From Synergistaceae bacterium (GTDB lineage: Bacteria > Synergistota > Synergistia > Synergistales > Aminobacteriaceae): 64,000 nt of DNA. The stretch spans positions 50,556 to 114,555 of the forward strand of contig JAHDKT010000031.1 of the NCBI GenBank assembly GCA_018436725.1. The letters are read 5' to 3'. The translations under genes were made by a program, and so were the position numbers. Of the stretch, positions 26,614-34,160 are shown piece by piece. Each line of letters begins with the position of its first letter. The first letter of the stretch is position 1. The notes under the pieces are model-generated. The model saw only the letters and a list, made by a program, of their open reading frames with translations. It made no database searches and was not told the DNA's origin.

Positions 26614-26962
26614 GGTGAAACGAAGAAACCTCTTTTTCATAAAATGTTTTTATCTCTGCTCTTCTTGAGCTTCGGAAGCGCCGAGGCCAAGATGTGGACC
26701 GCGACGAAGGGAGCCGACGACGGGAGCGTCGATGACGTGGAGGAACGTGGTGGCGGACAACGGCCCGTACGACCACAACCGCGAGGTCGGCGTCGTGACC
26801 TTCCGGGTGTGCTCCGTCCGCGCGGAGGCGCTCCAGCGGCAAGGGGGCGGCGGAGGCGGGTGCGCGACTGCGGGAGGCGCGAACGTATGGGCCGCGCTGC
26901 TGCTCTTCGTGCCCTTCGTTGCCGTCGAACGAGGAAACCTCGGGCAGCGGCCAAGGAGATAA
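26614..26962 (+). pseudogene. Decayed gene with Synergist-CTERM-like tail
   Basis: Three frames read in turn make sense together. GTG 26614 starts a basic signal-peptide head (VKRRNLFFIKC). A second frame from 26644 gives its hydrophobic core (MFLSLLFLSFGSAEA) and TKGADDGSVDDV. A third from 26732 gives VADNGPYDHNREVGVVTFRV, a Gly6-Cys stretch, a hydrophobic helix and a basic end. That tail looks like the Gly-Cys-helix-basic sorting signals of Synergistota surface proteins. The body of the protein is missing and two frameshifts separate the parts. Pattern-based; only a profile search could confirm. Confidence 0.4.
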
Positions 26963-26993
26963 ATCCGCATCGTTCACGTCGTATACGACGATT

Positions 26994-27040
26994 GCCGAAA
27001 CCCCCGCTCCGGATTCCGGAACGGGGGTTTCGGCCTTTCC
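26994..27040 (+). terminator. Strong terminator hairpin
   Basis: A 13-base-pair perfect stem (26994-27006 with 27022-27034) followed by CTTTCC. It separates the decayed gene from the convergent second copZ gene. Confidence 0.65.
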
Positions 27041-27047
27041 GCAATGA

Positions 27048-27272
27048 CTATTGAATGAACGTGTCGTCGCCCCCGACGCCGAATACCGCTCTATATCCGG
27101 CGCCCTCGATGAGTTCGCGGATCGTCTCCGCGTCCCCTCCCTCCACCGCGACGGTCTTCGAGTCCGGAGAAATATCGAACTCCTTCAGCGCTGCGGCTTC
27201 CAGAGCGTTGGCGATACTGTTTCTGCAGTGTTCGCAGGACATGTCCGGGACGGAAAAAACAAACCTCGTCAT
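27048..27272 (-). CDS. Second CopZ-like heavy-metal-binding protein
   Basis: 74 residues with one HMA domain; CXXC is in DMSCEHCRNS and the C-terminus is extended by an acidic tail (GVGGDDTFIQ). It is a diverged paralogue of the copZ at 25791. ATG 27272 follows GAGGAGG. It has its own promoter and no CsoR-like site, so it may be expressed differently or bind another metal. Confidence 0.88.
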   Translation of the reverse strand: MTRFVFSVPDMSCEHCRNSIANALEAAALKEFDISPDSKTVAVEGGDAETIRELIEGAGYRAVFGVGGDDTFIQ

Positions 27273-27313
27273 AGCGCAGCCACCTCCTCATAAATTTACT
27301 TTGAATTGCATTT

Positions 27314-27342
27314 ATTATACTACAAACGTGTCGATATGTAAA
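27314..27342 (-). promoter_or_regulatory. Promoter of second copZ gene
   Basis: On the minus strand TTTACA (27337-27342), 17 bases, TATAAT (27314-27319): a near-consensus promoter about 40 bases before the start codon. Confidence 0.6.
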
Positions 27343-27428
27343 ACACGAGATTCTTCAATAACGCGATTTGTCTCGTCGGCGGGTGAAATACGCTTCCGGC
27401 GCCGAAGTCTCGGACGATCGATTTGCGC

Positions 27429-27457
27429 TTGCATAATGAGCGGCGGCGGTCGATAAT
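27429..27457 (+). promoter_or_regulatory. Promoter of first GGDEF-EAL gene
   Basis: TTGCAT (27429-27434), 17 bases, GATAAT (27452-27457). The third paralogue has the same GATAAT -10 at 38929. Confidence 0.5.
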
Positions 27458-27540
27458 TGAAAAAGAAGCCTTTGCCGCCGGCGCATGTGCGGTAGGAGAG
27501 GGCTTTCGTTTATGAGAAATTCTCGCGGGGAGATGCGCCT

Positions 27541-30186
27541 ATGCCTCTACGGAAAAAATTCTTTCTGTCGGCGATGGTTACGCTGACTCTGGTGCTGCTT
27601 CTCTCCGGCGTCACGTCGAACCACACGACCATGAAGGCGTTCCGGAACGTCGAACGCCAGTTCTTTCGTCAGGATATGGCGCGCGTTCAAAACCGTCTGG
27701 ACGCGGAGCTTCAGATACTGCGGCATTACGCCGCCGACTGGGGCGCATGGGACAGCATGTACTTCTTTATGGAAGCGCCGAATCCTCTTCGTTTCGACGA
27801 GATCATCGACGGAGCAAGTCTCCGCGCCCTCGACATCGACCTCGTCGTTCTTTTCGACGAGACGCCGCGTCCCGTCGTCGCCTTCGCGGTCGGTCCGCAC
27901 GGGGATGCCGAGCCTCTTTCCAAGCCCATGCTGGACGCGCTGGAGCGGCAGGCGGCTCTTCTTGCGGAGAGGGCGAGGGAGGGGGCGTTCGACTATGTAC
28001 TCGCGATGGAGCAGGGAGTGTTCCTCGTCGGCGTCAGCCCCGTCCTTACGACGAACAGAACCGGCCCTCCGCGCGGTCTGATGCTCCTCGGGGCATTTAT
28101 GGTCAACCGGCTTCCTGCGATGCGGACCGCCCTGGGTACCGACTTCGATGTGTTGCCGCTCCCCTCCGCCGATCTCCCGGAGCGATCTTCGGGGGACGTG
28201 GCGCTCGTTCCCGGCGAAAGCGGCGAGGCGCTCGTCTGGCAGCGCAGAGGGAACGCCGCGGTGCGCATCGCCGCCCCGAGAACCATCTACGACAAGGGGC
28301 GAGACGCCGTCGCGGCGTCGTATTTCTGGGTCGTTCTCGGCGGCGTCGGCATTCTCGCCGTGGTCACGCTGCTGCTGGAGCATTTCGTCCTCGCCAGGAT
28401 CAAGCGCCTCCGCACGATATCCGACGCCATCGCCGCCGAAGGGCTGATCAGGGTGCGCGTCCCGCTTGAGGGCAACGACGAGATCACCTCTCTCTCCCGT
28501 TCGTTCAACTCGCTGCTGCACACGCTGGAAAACCTGGTGATAGACATTCCCGACGCGCTCTTCCTCGTGGACGCGCAAGGCGCGATCGTGCTCACCAACG
28601 GAGCGGCGCAGGCCGCCTTGGGGCACGACGGCGACACGGATCTGCGCGGAAGAGATATCTCCACTTTTCTGGGGGAAGAACGGAGCGAACCGTACGGAAA
28701 TCCTGACGCCCTCGGGGGGGTGCGCGAGGGGGAACAGGCCGTCTTCGAGGCGACGCTTCTCCGCATGGACGGCTCGCTCGTCCCGGTGGAGGTGCACCGG
28801 CGGAACATCGAGTTCGAGGACCGCGCCCTCTCTCTGCTTCTGGCGCGCGACCTCACCGAACGAAAGCAGTTCGAGGAACGTCTGGCGAAAAAGGCGTACT
28901 TCGACGACATGACCGGCCTGCCCAACCGCAACTCCTTCATCGGGGCGCTGAACCGGGCGCTCCATGCGCGGGAAGCGCTTTCCGTCGCTGTGCTCAACAT
29001 GGACCACTTCAAGCTGATCAACGCCCAGGTCGGCAATCTGAACGGCGACCGCGTCCTCATGACCGTCGCGGAGAGGATCTCCAAGCTTCTGGAGCCGCCC
29101 GCGCAGGCGTACAGGACGGGCGGCGACGAATTCGCCGCGCTCATGCCGTCCGGCGAAACGCAGGAAGAGATCCCCATGCTGGTCGAACGGATCGGAAAAA
29201 GCGTGGCCGCTCCGTGCGTCTTGGGAAGCGAGTCCGTCTTCCCCAGCGCGAGCATCGGCGTGGTGACCGACATCTCGAACAGCGGTTCATCCGCGGAGGT
29301 CATCGACGCGGCGCTGCACGCCATAGCGCAGGCACGAAAGAACGGCCTCGGCAGGGTCGCCTACTACCTGCCCCCGGATTCCGCGCCGGACGCGGGAGGG
29401 AAGGGCAATATCCTGACGCTGCAGGCGGAGATGAACAGCGCGCTGGAGAAGGACGAGTTCATCCCTTTCTTTCAACCCGTTCATTCGATCGATTCGGGGA
29501 AGCTCAAGGGATTCGAAACGCTGGCTCGCTGGCGTCACCCGCAGAAGGGAATTCTCCCTCCGGCCGCCTTCATCCCGCAGGCCGAGCATACGGGGTCGAT
29601 CACCGCCCTCGACGCCCGCATGATGGAGCGCGCCCTCGAAGCGCTCGCCGCGACGCGCGCTCTGGCCCCCTCGTCCCGCCTCTTCTTCACGTCGAACGCG
29701 TCCTCTCTCTTTCTGAGGAATCCCGCCGTGGTGGAAAGCGTGAAGTACTTGCTTCAACGCGCCGCCGTCGACCCGACGCTTCTCACGCTCGAAGTGACCG
29801 AGAGCGCGCTGATAGAGAATCTGGACGAGGTGCACCGAAAGCTCGATCTGCTGAAGGCGTGCGGCGTCAGGATCGCGCTCGACGACTTCGGAACGGGGTA
29901 CTCCTCCCTCCAGTATATCCACAGTCTTCCGTTCGACAGCATCAAGATCGACAGGTCGTTCGTCAGCAGAATCTTCAATTGCACGAAGACGGAACGGATG
30001 ATCCGGACGATCATCGCAATGGGGGAGGATCTCGGATTCACCATCGTGGCGGAGGGCGTGGAGACGGCGGAGCAGCTGTCGTGGCTGAAAAGCGCGGGGT
30101 GCTCCATGGCGCAGGGGTACTACTTCTCGCAGCCCGTCCCATGGAGCGAAGCGGAAACGATGATACGAGGGGGTGCGGCGGAATGA
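27541..30186 (+). CDS. CHASE4-HAMP-PAS-GGDEF-EAL protein (paralogue 1)
   Basis: 881 residues: helix 1 (about 7-25), a periplasmic CHASE4 domain (YAADWGAWDSMYFF), helix 2 (about 260-283), HAMP, PAS (about 340-430), GGDEF and EAL. GGDEF is intact at about 527, but the metal-binding Asp is Asn486 (NMDHFK), and no RxxD I-site is visible. The EAL domain keeps the Glu of ETL (about 660), the TE, DDFGTG (about 781), Lys and EGVE catalytic set. It therefore probably hydrolyses c-di-GMP in response to an outside signal. The stop overlaps the next gene's start (ATGA). Confidence 0.9.
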   Translation: MPLRKKFFLSAMVTLTLVLLLSGVTSNHTTMKAFRNVERQFFRQDMARVQNRLDAELQILRHYAADWGAWDSMYFFMEAPNPLRFDEIIDGASLRALDIDLVVLFDETPRPVVAFAVGPHGDAEPLSKPMLDALERQAALLAERAREGAFDYVLAMEQGVFLVGVSPVLTTNRTGPPRGLMLLGAFMVNRLPAMRTALGTDFDVLPLPSADLPERSSGDVALVPGESGEALVWQRRGNAAVRIAAPRTIYDKGRDAVAASYFWVVLGGVGILAVVTLLLEHFVLARIKRLRTISDAIAAEGLIRVRVPLEGNDEITSLSRSFNSLLHTLENLVIDIPDALFLVDAQGAIVLTNGAAQAALGHDGDTDLRGRDISTFLGEERSEPYGNPDALGGVREGEQAVFEATLLRMDGSLVPVEVHRRNIEFEDRALSLLLARDLTERKQFEERLAKKAYFDDMTGLPNRNSFIGALNRALHAREALSVAVLNMDHFKLINAQVGNLNGDRVLMTVAERISKLLEPPAQAYRTGGDEFAALMPSGETQEEIPMLVERIGKSVAAPCVLGSESVFPSASIGVVTDISNSGSSAEVIDAALHAIAQARKNGLGRVAYYLPPDSAPDAGGKGNILTLQAEMNSALEKDEFIPFFQPVHSIDSGKLKGFETLARWRHPQKGILPPAAFIPQAEHTGSITALDARMMERALEALAATRALAPSSRLFFTSNASSLFLRNPAVVESVKYLLQRAAVDPTLLTLEVTESALIENLDEVHRKLDLLKACGVRIALDDFGTGYSSLQYIHSLPFDSIKIDRSFVSRIFNCTKTERMIRTIIAMGEDLGFTIVAEGVETAEQLSWLKSAGCSMAQGYYFSQPVPWSEAETMIRGGAAE

Positions 30187-31823
30187 AGCGATGTCTGTTC
30201 CATGCGATGCGGTGTGTTCTGGCGGCGGTGGCGGCGGTCGTGTTTTTCGTACCGGAGGGGAGCGGAGCCGACGGGCGTCTTGTCGTTTTCGCGCTCAACG
30301 ACGTGCACAGCCAGCTTCTTCCGGTGACCACGAAGGTGAAAACGACCACGGTGCTCTTCGGAGGGCTTGCGCATGCGGTCGGCGTGATCGCGGAACAGCG
30401 CGCCGCCGAGAAGGACCCCGTGCTCGTGCTTCAGGCCGGGGACGCGGTCGCCGGACTCATGTGGAGGCTCTTCTCCGGCGAGCCGGAGTTCGCCGCGCTG
30501 GAGCGTGCGGGCGTGCAGGCGGGGACCCTCGGCAATCACGAGTTCGATTACGGCGCGGAGCACCTGAAAAAAGCGCTCGCTCGCACGTCGATGCGCATGG
30601 TGTCGTCGAACCTTGCGTTCGACGACGACTTCCTGAAGCGGAGGGTGGGGGCGCGTGCGATGCTGCGGGCGGGAGATCTTAAGGTCGGCGTTTTCGGACT
30701 GGCCTCTCCGAACCTTTTCGCGCTGGCGGGAGCCGGCGATTCCGTAAAGGTGGACGCCGGCCTGCGTGAAGTCTCGGAAAAAACGATCGAAGAGCTTCGG
30801 CGCGAGGGCGCGGACGTCGTCATTCTGCTGAGCCGTCTCTCCGACGAAGAGAACGAGGCTCTGGCGCGGACGGTGGAGGGAATCCACGCCGTGCTGGGAG
30901 GTTCCTCGCACGTCGAGCTGCACGAGACGCATCTCGTCGAGGGGCCGAACGGCTGGAAGACGGCGATCGGACGGGCCGGCGCGTACTGCGCTTTCGTCGG
31001 AAGACTTCGCCTCTCGGTGAAGAACGGACGGCTGCGGGAGGGCGAGACGGAGTGGAGCCTGCTCCGCGTGACACCGAGGACGGAGCCGGACGACGGAGTG
31101 ATGGCGATCGCTCTGGAATACGAACGCAGACTGAACGAGGCGATGCTGTTCACCATCGGGAGCTTCTCCGACAGCGCCGACGCGCGCGCGCAGACGGTGC
31201 GGACCAGGGAATCCGCCCTCGGAAACCTGATCGCCGACGCGCTCCGCCTGCGCATGAAGACGGACATCGGCATCGTCAACGGAGGGGGAATCCGGGGAGA
31301 CAAAATCTTCCCCGCGGGGAGCGTCTCCCGGAAAACGTTGGCCGAGATCCTCCCCTTCGACAACGAGATCCACATCGTCACCCTCACGGGCGAACAGCTG
31401 CGGAAGGTCTTCGAAATATCCGCGTCGTCGCTCGTCGGAAAGGACGACAGATATGAATCCGCTCTTCGGACCTACGCGGGCGGTTTTCTCCAGATCTCGG
31501 GCGCGCGCGTCGCGTATTCGCTTTCCGGGAAGCCGACGCTGATCGACGCGGACGGCAGGGTGAGCGAGTGGGGGAACAGGGTGAAGAGCCTGCACGTGGA
31601 GCGGGGCGGGGCGTGGTCGCCGGTGGAGGACGACGCCGTGTACACCGTCGCCGCGAACTCGTGGACGGCGACCGGGGGCGACAGGTATTCCGTCCTTCGC
31701 GACGCCCCGCAACTGAATACCGATTTCAAAGACCTCGACGTATTCGCCGATTACATCGCGGAACAGCCCGGGGGGCGCGTCCGCCTGCTCACGGACGGCA
31801 GAATCGTTGTGGAGAAAGAGTAG
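30183..31823 (+). CDS. 5'-nucleotidase/UshA-like protein with altered metal site
   Basis: 546 residues with a signal peptide ending near GSGAD. The metallophosphatase domain keeps Asp40/His42 (NDVHS), Asp87 (AGDAV) and Asn118-His119 (GNHEFDYG). Two later His ligands are lost: Arg218 in LLSRLSD and Ser241 in GGSSH. The C-terminal nucleotide-binding domain (NGGGIRGDKIF, GGFLQISG, TATGGDRY) is intact. It is periplasmic. Loss of second-metal ligands predicts weak or no hydrolase activity and perhaps a ligand-binding role. The start overlaps the stop of the GGDEF-EAL gene, so the two are coupled. Confidence 0.87.
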   Translation: MKRCLFHAMRCVLAAVAAVVFFVPEGSGADGRLVVFALNDVHSQLLPVTTKVKTTTVLFGGLAHAVGVIAEQRAAEKDPVLVLQAGDAVAGLMWRLFSGEPEFAALERAGVQAGTLGNHEFDYGAEHLKKALARTSMRMVSSNLAFDDDFLKRRVGARAMLRAGDLKVGVFGLASPNLFALAGAGDSVKVDAGLREVSEKTIEELRREGADVVILLSRLSDEENEALARTVEGIHAVLGGSSHVELHETHLVEGPNGWKTAIGRAGAYCAFVGRLRLSVKNGRLREGETEWSLLRVTPRTEPDDGVMAIALEYERRLNEAMLFTIGSFSDSADARAQTVRTRESALGNLIADALRLRMKTDIGIVNGGGIRGDKIFPAGSVSRKTLAEILPFDNEIHIVTLTGEQLRKVFEISASSLVGKDDRYESALRTYAGGFLQISGARVAYSLSGKPTLIDADGRVSEWGNRVKSLHVERGGAWSPVEDDAVYTVAANSWTATGGDRYSVLRDAPQLNTDFKDLDVFADYIAEQPGGRVRLLTDGRIVVEKE

Positions 31824-31904
31824 GAAGAGGTCTCCGAACGCCCCTTTCGCTGCCGGGCGTACCCGATCTCTTGCCGAAAGGGAACGTCCGCGGCGACTTT
31901 TTCA

Positions 31905-31938
31905 GGGGGACGCTTTTTCGGCGTTCCCCTTCTTTTTT
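31905..31938 (+). terminator. Rho-independent terminator
   Basis: GGGGGACGC (31905-31913) pairs with GCGTTCCCC (31921-31929), followed by TTCTTTTTT. It ends the GGDEF-EAL/nucleotidase operon. Confidence 0.75.
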
Positions 31939-32175
31939 ATGCGACACCCCCGCCAAAGAAGAGCCGCATCTGTCAAATCCATCGTTCTTTTGCTATTATT
32001 GTCAAGAATTTCGCCTTCTTCGCCGAGGGCGAACAGCTTGCCGCCCCGAAAAGGAGGGAATATCCCGGGTTATGCGCATTATGCCTATTCCGCGCCATCC
32101 ACGCCCCCGGAGGCGCTGCGCGACGTCGGGATTCGCATGGTTCCTCGGAGGGGCGCTTCCAGGTAATCGTCGTCG
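31939..32175. other. Intergenic region before first pseudo-receiver regulator
   Basis: With the terminator, about 350 bases lie between the nucleotidase and regulator genes. I see an A/T-rich stretch near 31990 (CTATTATTG) that might be a promoter, but no gene or structured RNA. Confidence 0.4.
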
Positions 32176-32919
32176 ATGAAACAATCGACAAGCGTTCTCG
32201 TAGTAGAGCACGATCCGATGCTCCTTCTTCTCGAAAGCGAATGCATCGCGCGCATGGAAGGCTTCGCGGTTCGAGGGAACGTTTCCACGCTGCCCGCGTT
32301 GAAAAAACACCTTCTTTCGCCGAGATGCGGTTACGACATCGTGCTCCTGAATCCGTTCCTTCCGTTCGACGCTCTTTCCCAGGCGCTCGACGCGCTCCGC
32401 TCGAGAGGAGGAGCGGTCATCGTCGTTTCCCGCTGTTCGCGCTCCGCGTTCATCGCAACCGCCTATCTGTACGGCGCATTCGACTACATTCTCGCGCCCT
32501 TCGATCCTTACAGGCTTCAAGCGTCTCTGCTGGAATGCAGGCGCTATATCCGCCGCCTCGCGTCGCTTCCCGCCTCGGCGACCCAACGGCAGATAGACGC
32601 GCTTCTGGAACGACGCAAGGCGGTCGCGGCCCCCGCTTCCTTCGGAAGTCCGCCGAAAACGCCCGACCATCATCGATTGGTGGAAACGATGCGAATTCTT
32701 TCCGAGGCGGAAACTCCGCTCTCCCTCGCCGAAGTGGTTCGGAAGTCTTCGATGTCCCGAAGCAGCGTCTGGAGGTGTCTTCGTCATCTGGAGGCGAACG
32801 GCTTCATAGGAAGCAGACAGGAGTACAAAGGCGTCGGGCGCCCTTCGATTCACTTCTTCCCGCTGGAGCTTTCGAAGACGTTCCCGCGCGTTTTTCTTGA
32901 AACCAATGAACAAAAGTAG
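32176..32919 (+). CDS. DcuR/CitB-type regulator with pseudo-receiver (Asn59)
   Basis: 247 residues. An N-terminal receiver (VLVVEHDPM) and a C-terminal DcuR/DpiA-type winged helix (SSVWRCLRHLEANGFI, GRPSIHFFPL) are clear. The phospho-acceptor Asp is Asn59 in DIVLLNPFLP, the second acidic-pocket residue is His12, and the conserved Lys is Ala107 (LAPF). Phosphorylation as in normal response regulators is therefore not expected, and no sensor kinase is adjacent. The ribosome site is weak (AGGT). It is probably a transcription factor of the local signalling genes, paired with its paralogue at 33038. Confidence 0.85.
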   Translation: MKQSTSVLVVEHDPMLLLLESECIARMEGFAVRGNVSTLPALKKHLLSPRCGYDIVLLNPFLPFDALSQALDALRSRGGAVIVVSRCSRSAFIATAYLYGAFDYILAPFDPYRLQASLLECRRYIRRLASLPASATQRQIDALLERRKAVAAPASFGSPPKTPDHHRLVETMRILSEAETPLSLAEVVRKSSMSRSSVWRCLRHLEANGFIGSRQEYKGVGRPSIHFFPLELSKTFPRVFLETNEQK

Positions 32920-32966
32920 AAATCAATAGACGAAAGTCTTTCCCTCCGCCCCTCTCTCCATATTTA
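32919..32966 (+). promoter_or_regulatory. A/T-rich repeat and weak promoter before second regulator
   Basis: The element 32919-32940 matches 33851-33872 at about 17 of 22 positions (core AATAG..GAAAGT.TT). It is followed by TATTTA at 32961-32966, a possible -10. DcuR/CitB-type proteins bind A/T-rich sites, so it could be an operator. Confidence 0.35.
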
Positions 32967-33037
32967 ATAGGAAGGCGTCTTGCGGGAGGAAGCGCAAAAC
33001 GTCTTCTCCGGAGAAACCAGCGCGCGTCAGGAGCCGT

Positions 33038-33757
33038 ATGAAGAAGAAAATATCCGTTCTCGTAGTGGAGCGGGATCCGATGCTGCTACTTCTTGAAAGC
33101 GATTTCGTCGAACGAATCGGGAGCTTTCGGGTATGCGGAAGGGCGACCTCCCTGCATGAACTCGAACAGTTTTTTCGCTTTTCTTCGAAGACGCCGGAGC
33201 TTGTGCTTTTGGAGCCGTTTTTGCCGTATAACTCCCTCTCGAAGGCGATGCGCCTTCTCCGTTCGACGGAACGGCGCGCGGAAGTGATCGTGGTTTCGCT
33301 CTGCTCGGAGAGTTCCGTCGTCGCCGAGGCCTTTTCCATGGGAATTTTCGACTACATCGTCAAACCGTTCGAGATCGAAAGATTCAGACGGTCGATGCTC
33401 GGCTTCGAACGCTACTTCTCCGGACTTTCCGCCCTTCCCGACGATATGTCTCAGGAGCGGATCGACCGCCTCTTCCGGCGGCGCGCCATGACGGAAGAGC
33501 CTCTCTTTCGGGATCCGCCGAAAAATCTGAACCGCGAGACGGCCATGCGGGTTCTGGATGTTCTGTACCGGACTTCGGAACCGCTCTCCGCCGTGGAGGT
33601 CGCCGACGATTCAAAACTCTCCAGAAGCACCGCGCGACGGTATCTGATCTACCTCGCGGAAGAAGGACTGATCGGGTGCGAAGAAGAACAGGGCGTCACC
33701 GGTCGACCGCGTATCCGTTATTTCCCGCTGCTGAGGAGCCGCCTCTCGGATTCATGA
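33038..33757 (+). CDS. DcuR/CitB-type regulator with phospho-mimic receiver (Glu59)
   Basis: 239 residues, a paralogue of the gene at 32176 (shared VLVVE.DPMLLLLES start). The phospho-acceptor position is Glu59 in ELVLLEPFLP, the second acidic residue is Arg12, while Lys109 (IVKPF) remains. The winged helix (RSTARRYLIYLAEEGLI, TGRPRIRYFPL) is intact. Glu at this position often mimics phosphorylation, so the protein may be permanently active (inference). ATG 33038 follows AGGAG. It precedes a chemoreceptor and an A/T-rich repeat. Confidence 0.85.
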   Translation: MKKKISVLVVERDPMLLLLESDFVERIGSFRVCGRATSLHELEQFFRFSSKTPELVLLEPFLPYNSLSKAMRLLRSTERRAEVIVVSLCSESSVVAEAFSMGIFDYIVKPFEIERFRRSMLGFERYFSGLSALPDDMSQERIDRLFRRRAMTEEPLFRDPPKNLNRETAMRVLDVLYRTSEPLSAVEVADDSKLSRSTARRYLIYLAEEGLIGCEEEQGVTGRPRIRYFPLLRSRLSDS

Positions 33758-34160
33758 ACACGGGAAGGAGGACGCGCGGACGGTTTCCCGTACGAGCGAC
33801 CTCCGAACGACCTCCGTTGTCCCGGTTCTCGTGAAATAAAAGAGCGAAAGCAAAAATAAATAGGTGAAAGTATTGCGTATTCAAATGCGAACTGGTCTAA
33901 TGTACCCTACGCATCCGGATGAATGAAAACGTATTACGTCATATTTTTAAATTTACAGAAGGCGGGAAGGGAAACGTCCGTACATTCTCTTCGGGGATGG
34001 AATTCGCTTCATGGATGTCCGGCGCGCGAGAGCGGCGCGCCGTGGGCGAAGATCGGAAAGATTCTTCGCCCATATGTTCCTCGTGTTCGTATGAGGCGAT
34101 CCTTCGGAGCGCTTCGGCGTCAAGAGGAAAAAAATTACTTTTGCGGGGAGGAAACAACGA
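33758..34160. other. Intergenic region before chemoreceptor gene
   Basis: About 400 bases holding a promoter and repeat element at 33851-33901. Short open frames in the remainder have no supporting ribosome site or family resemblance. Confidence 0.45.
33851..33901 (+). promoter_or_regulatory. Promoter with upstream A/T-rich repeat
   Basis: TTGCGT (33873-33878), 17 bases, TCTAAT (33896-33901). Immediately upstream, 33851-33872 repeats the element seen at 32919-32940. The arrangement suggests a binding site for one of the two adjacent regulators. Confidence 0.5.

Noticed and set aside
29214..30182. An N-terminal extension of the nucleotidase gene
   Set aside because: This part is an out-of-frame reading of the EAL domain. 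A signal peptide and ATG at 30183 mark the true start.
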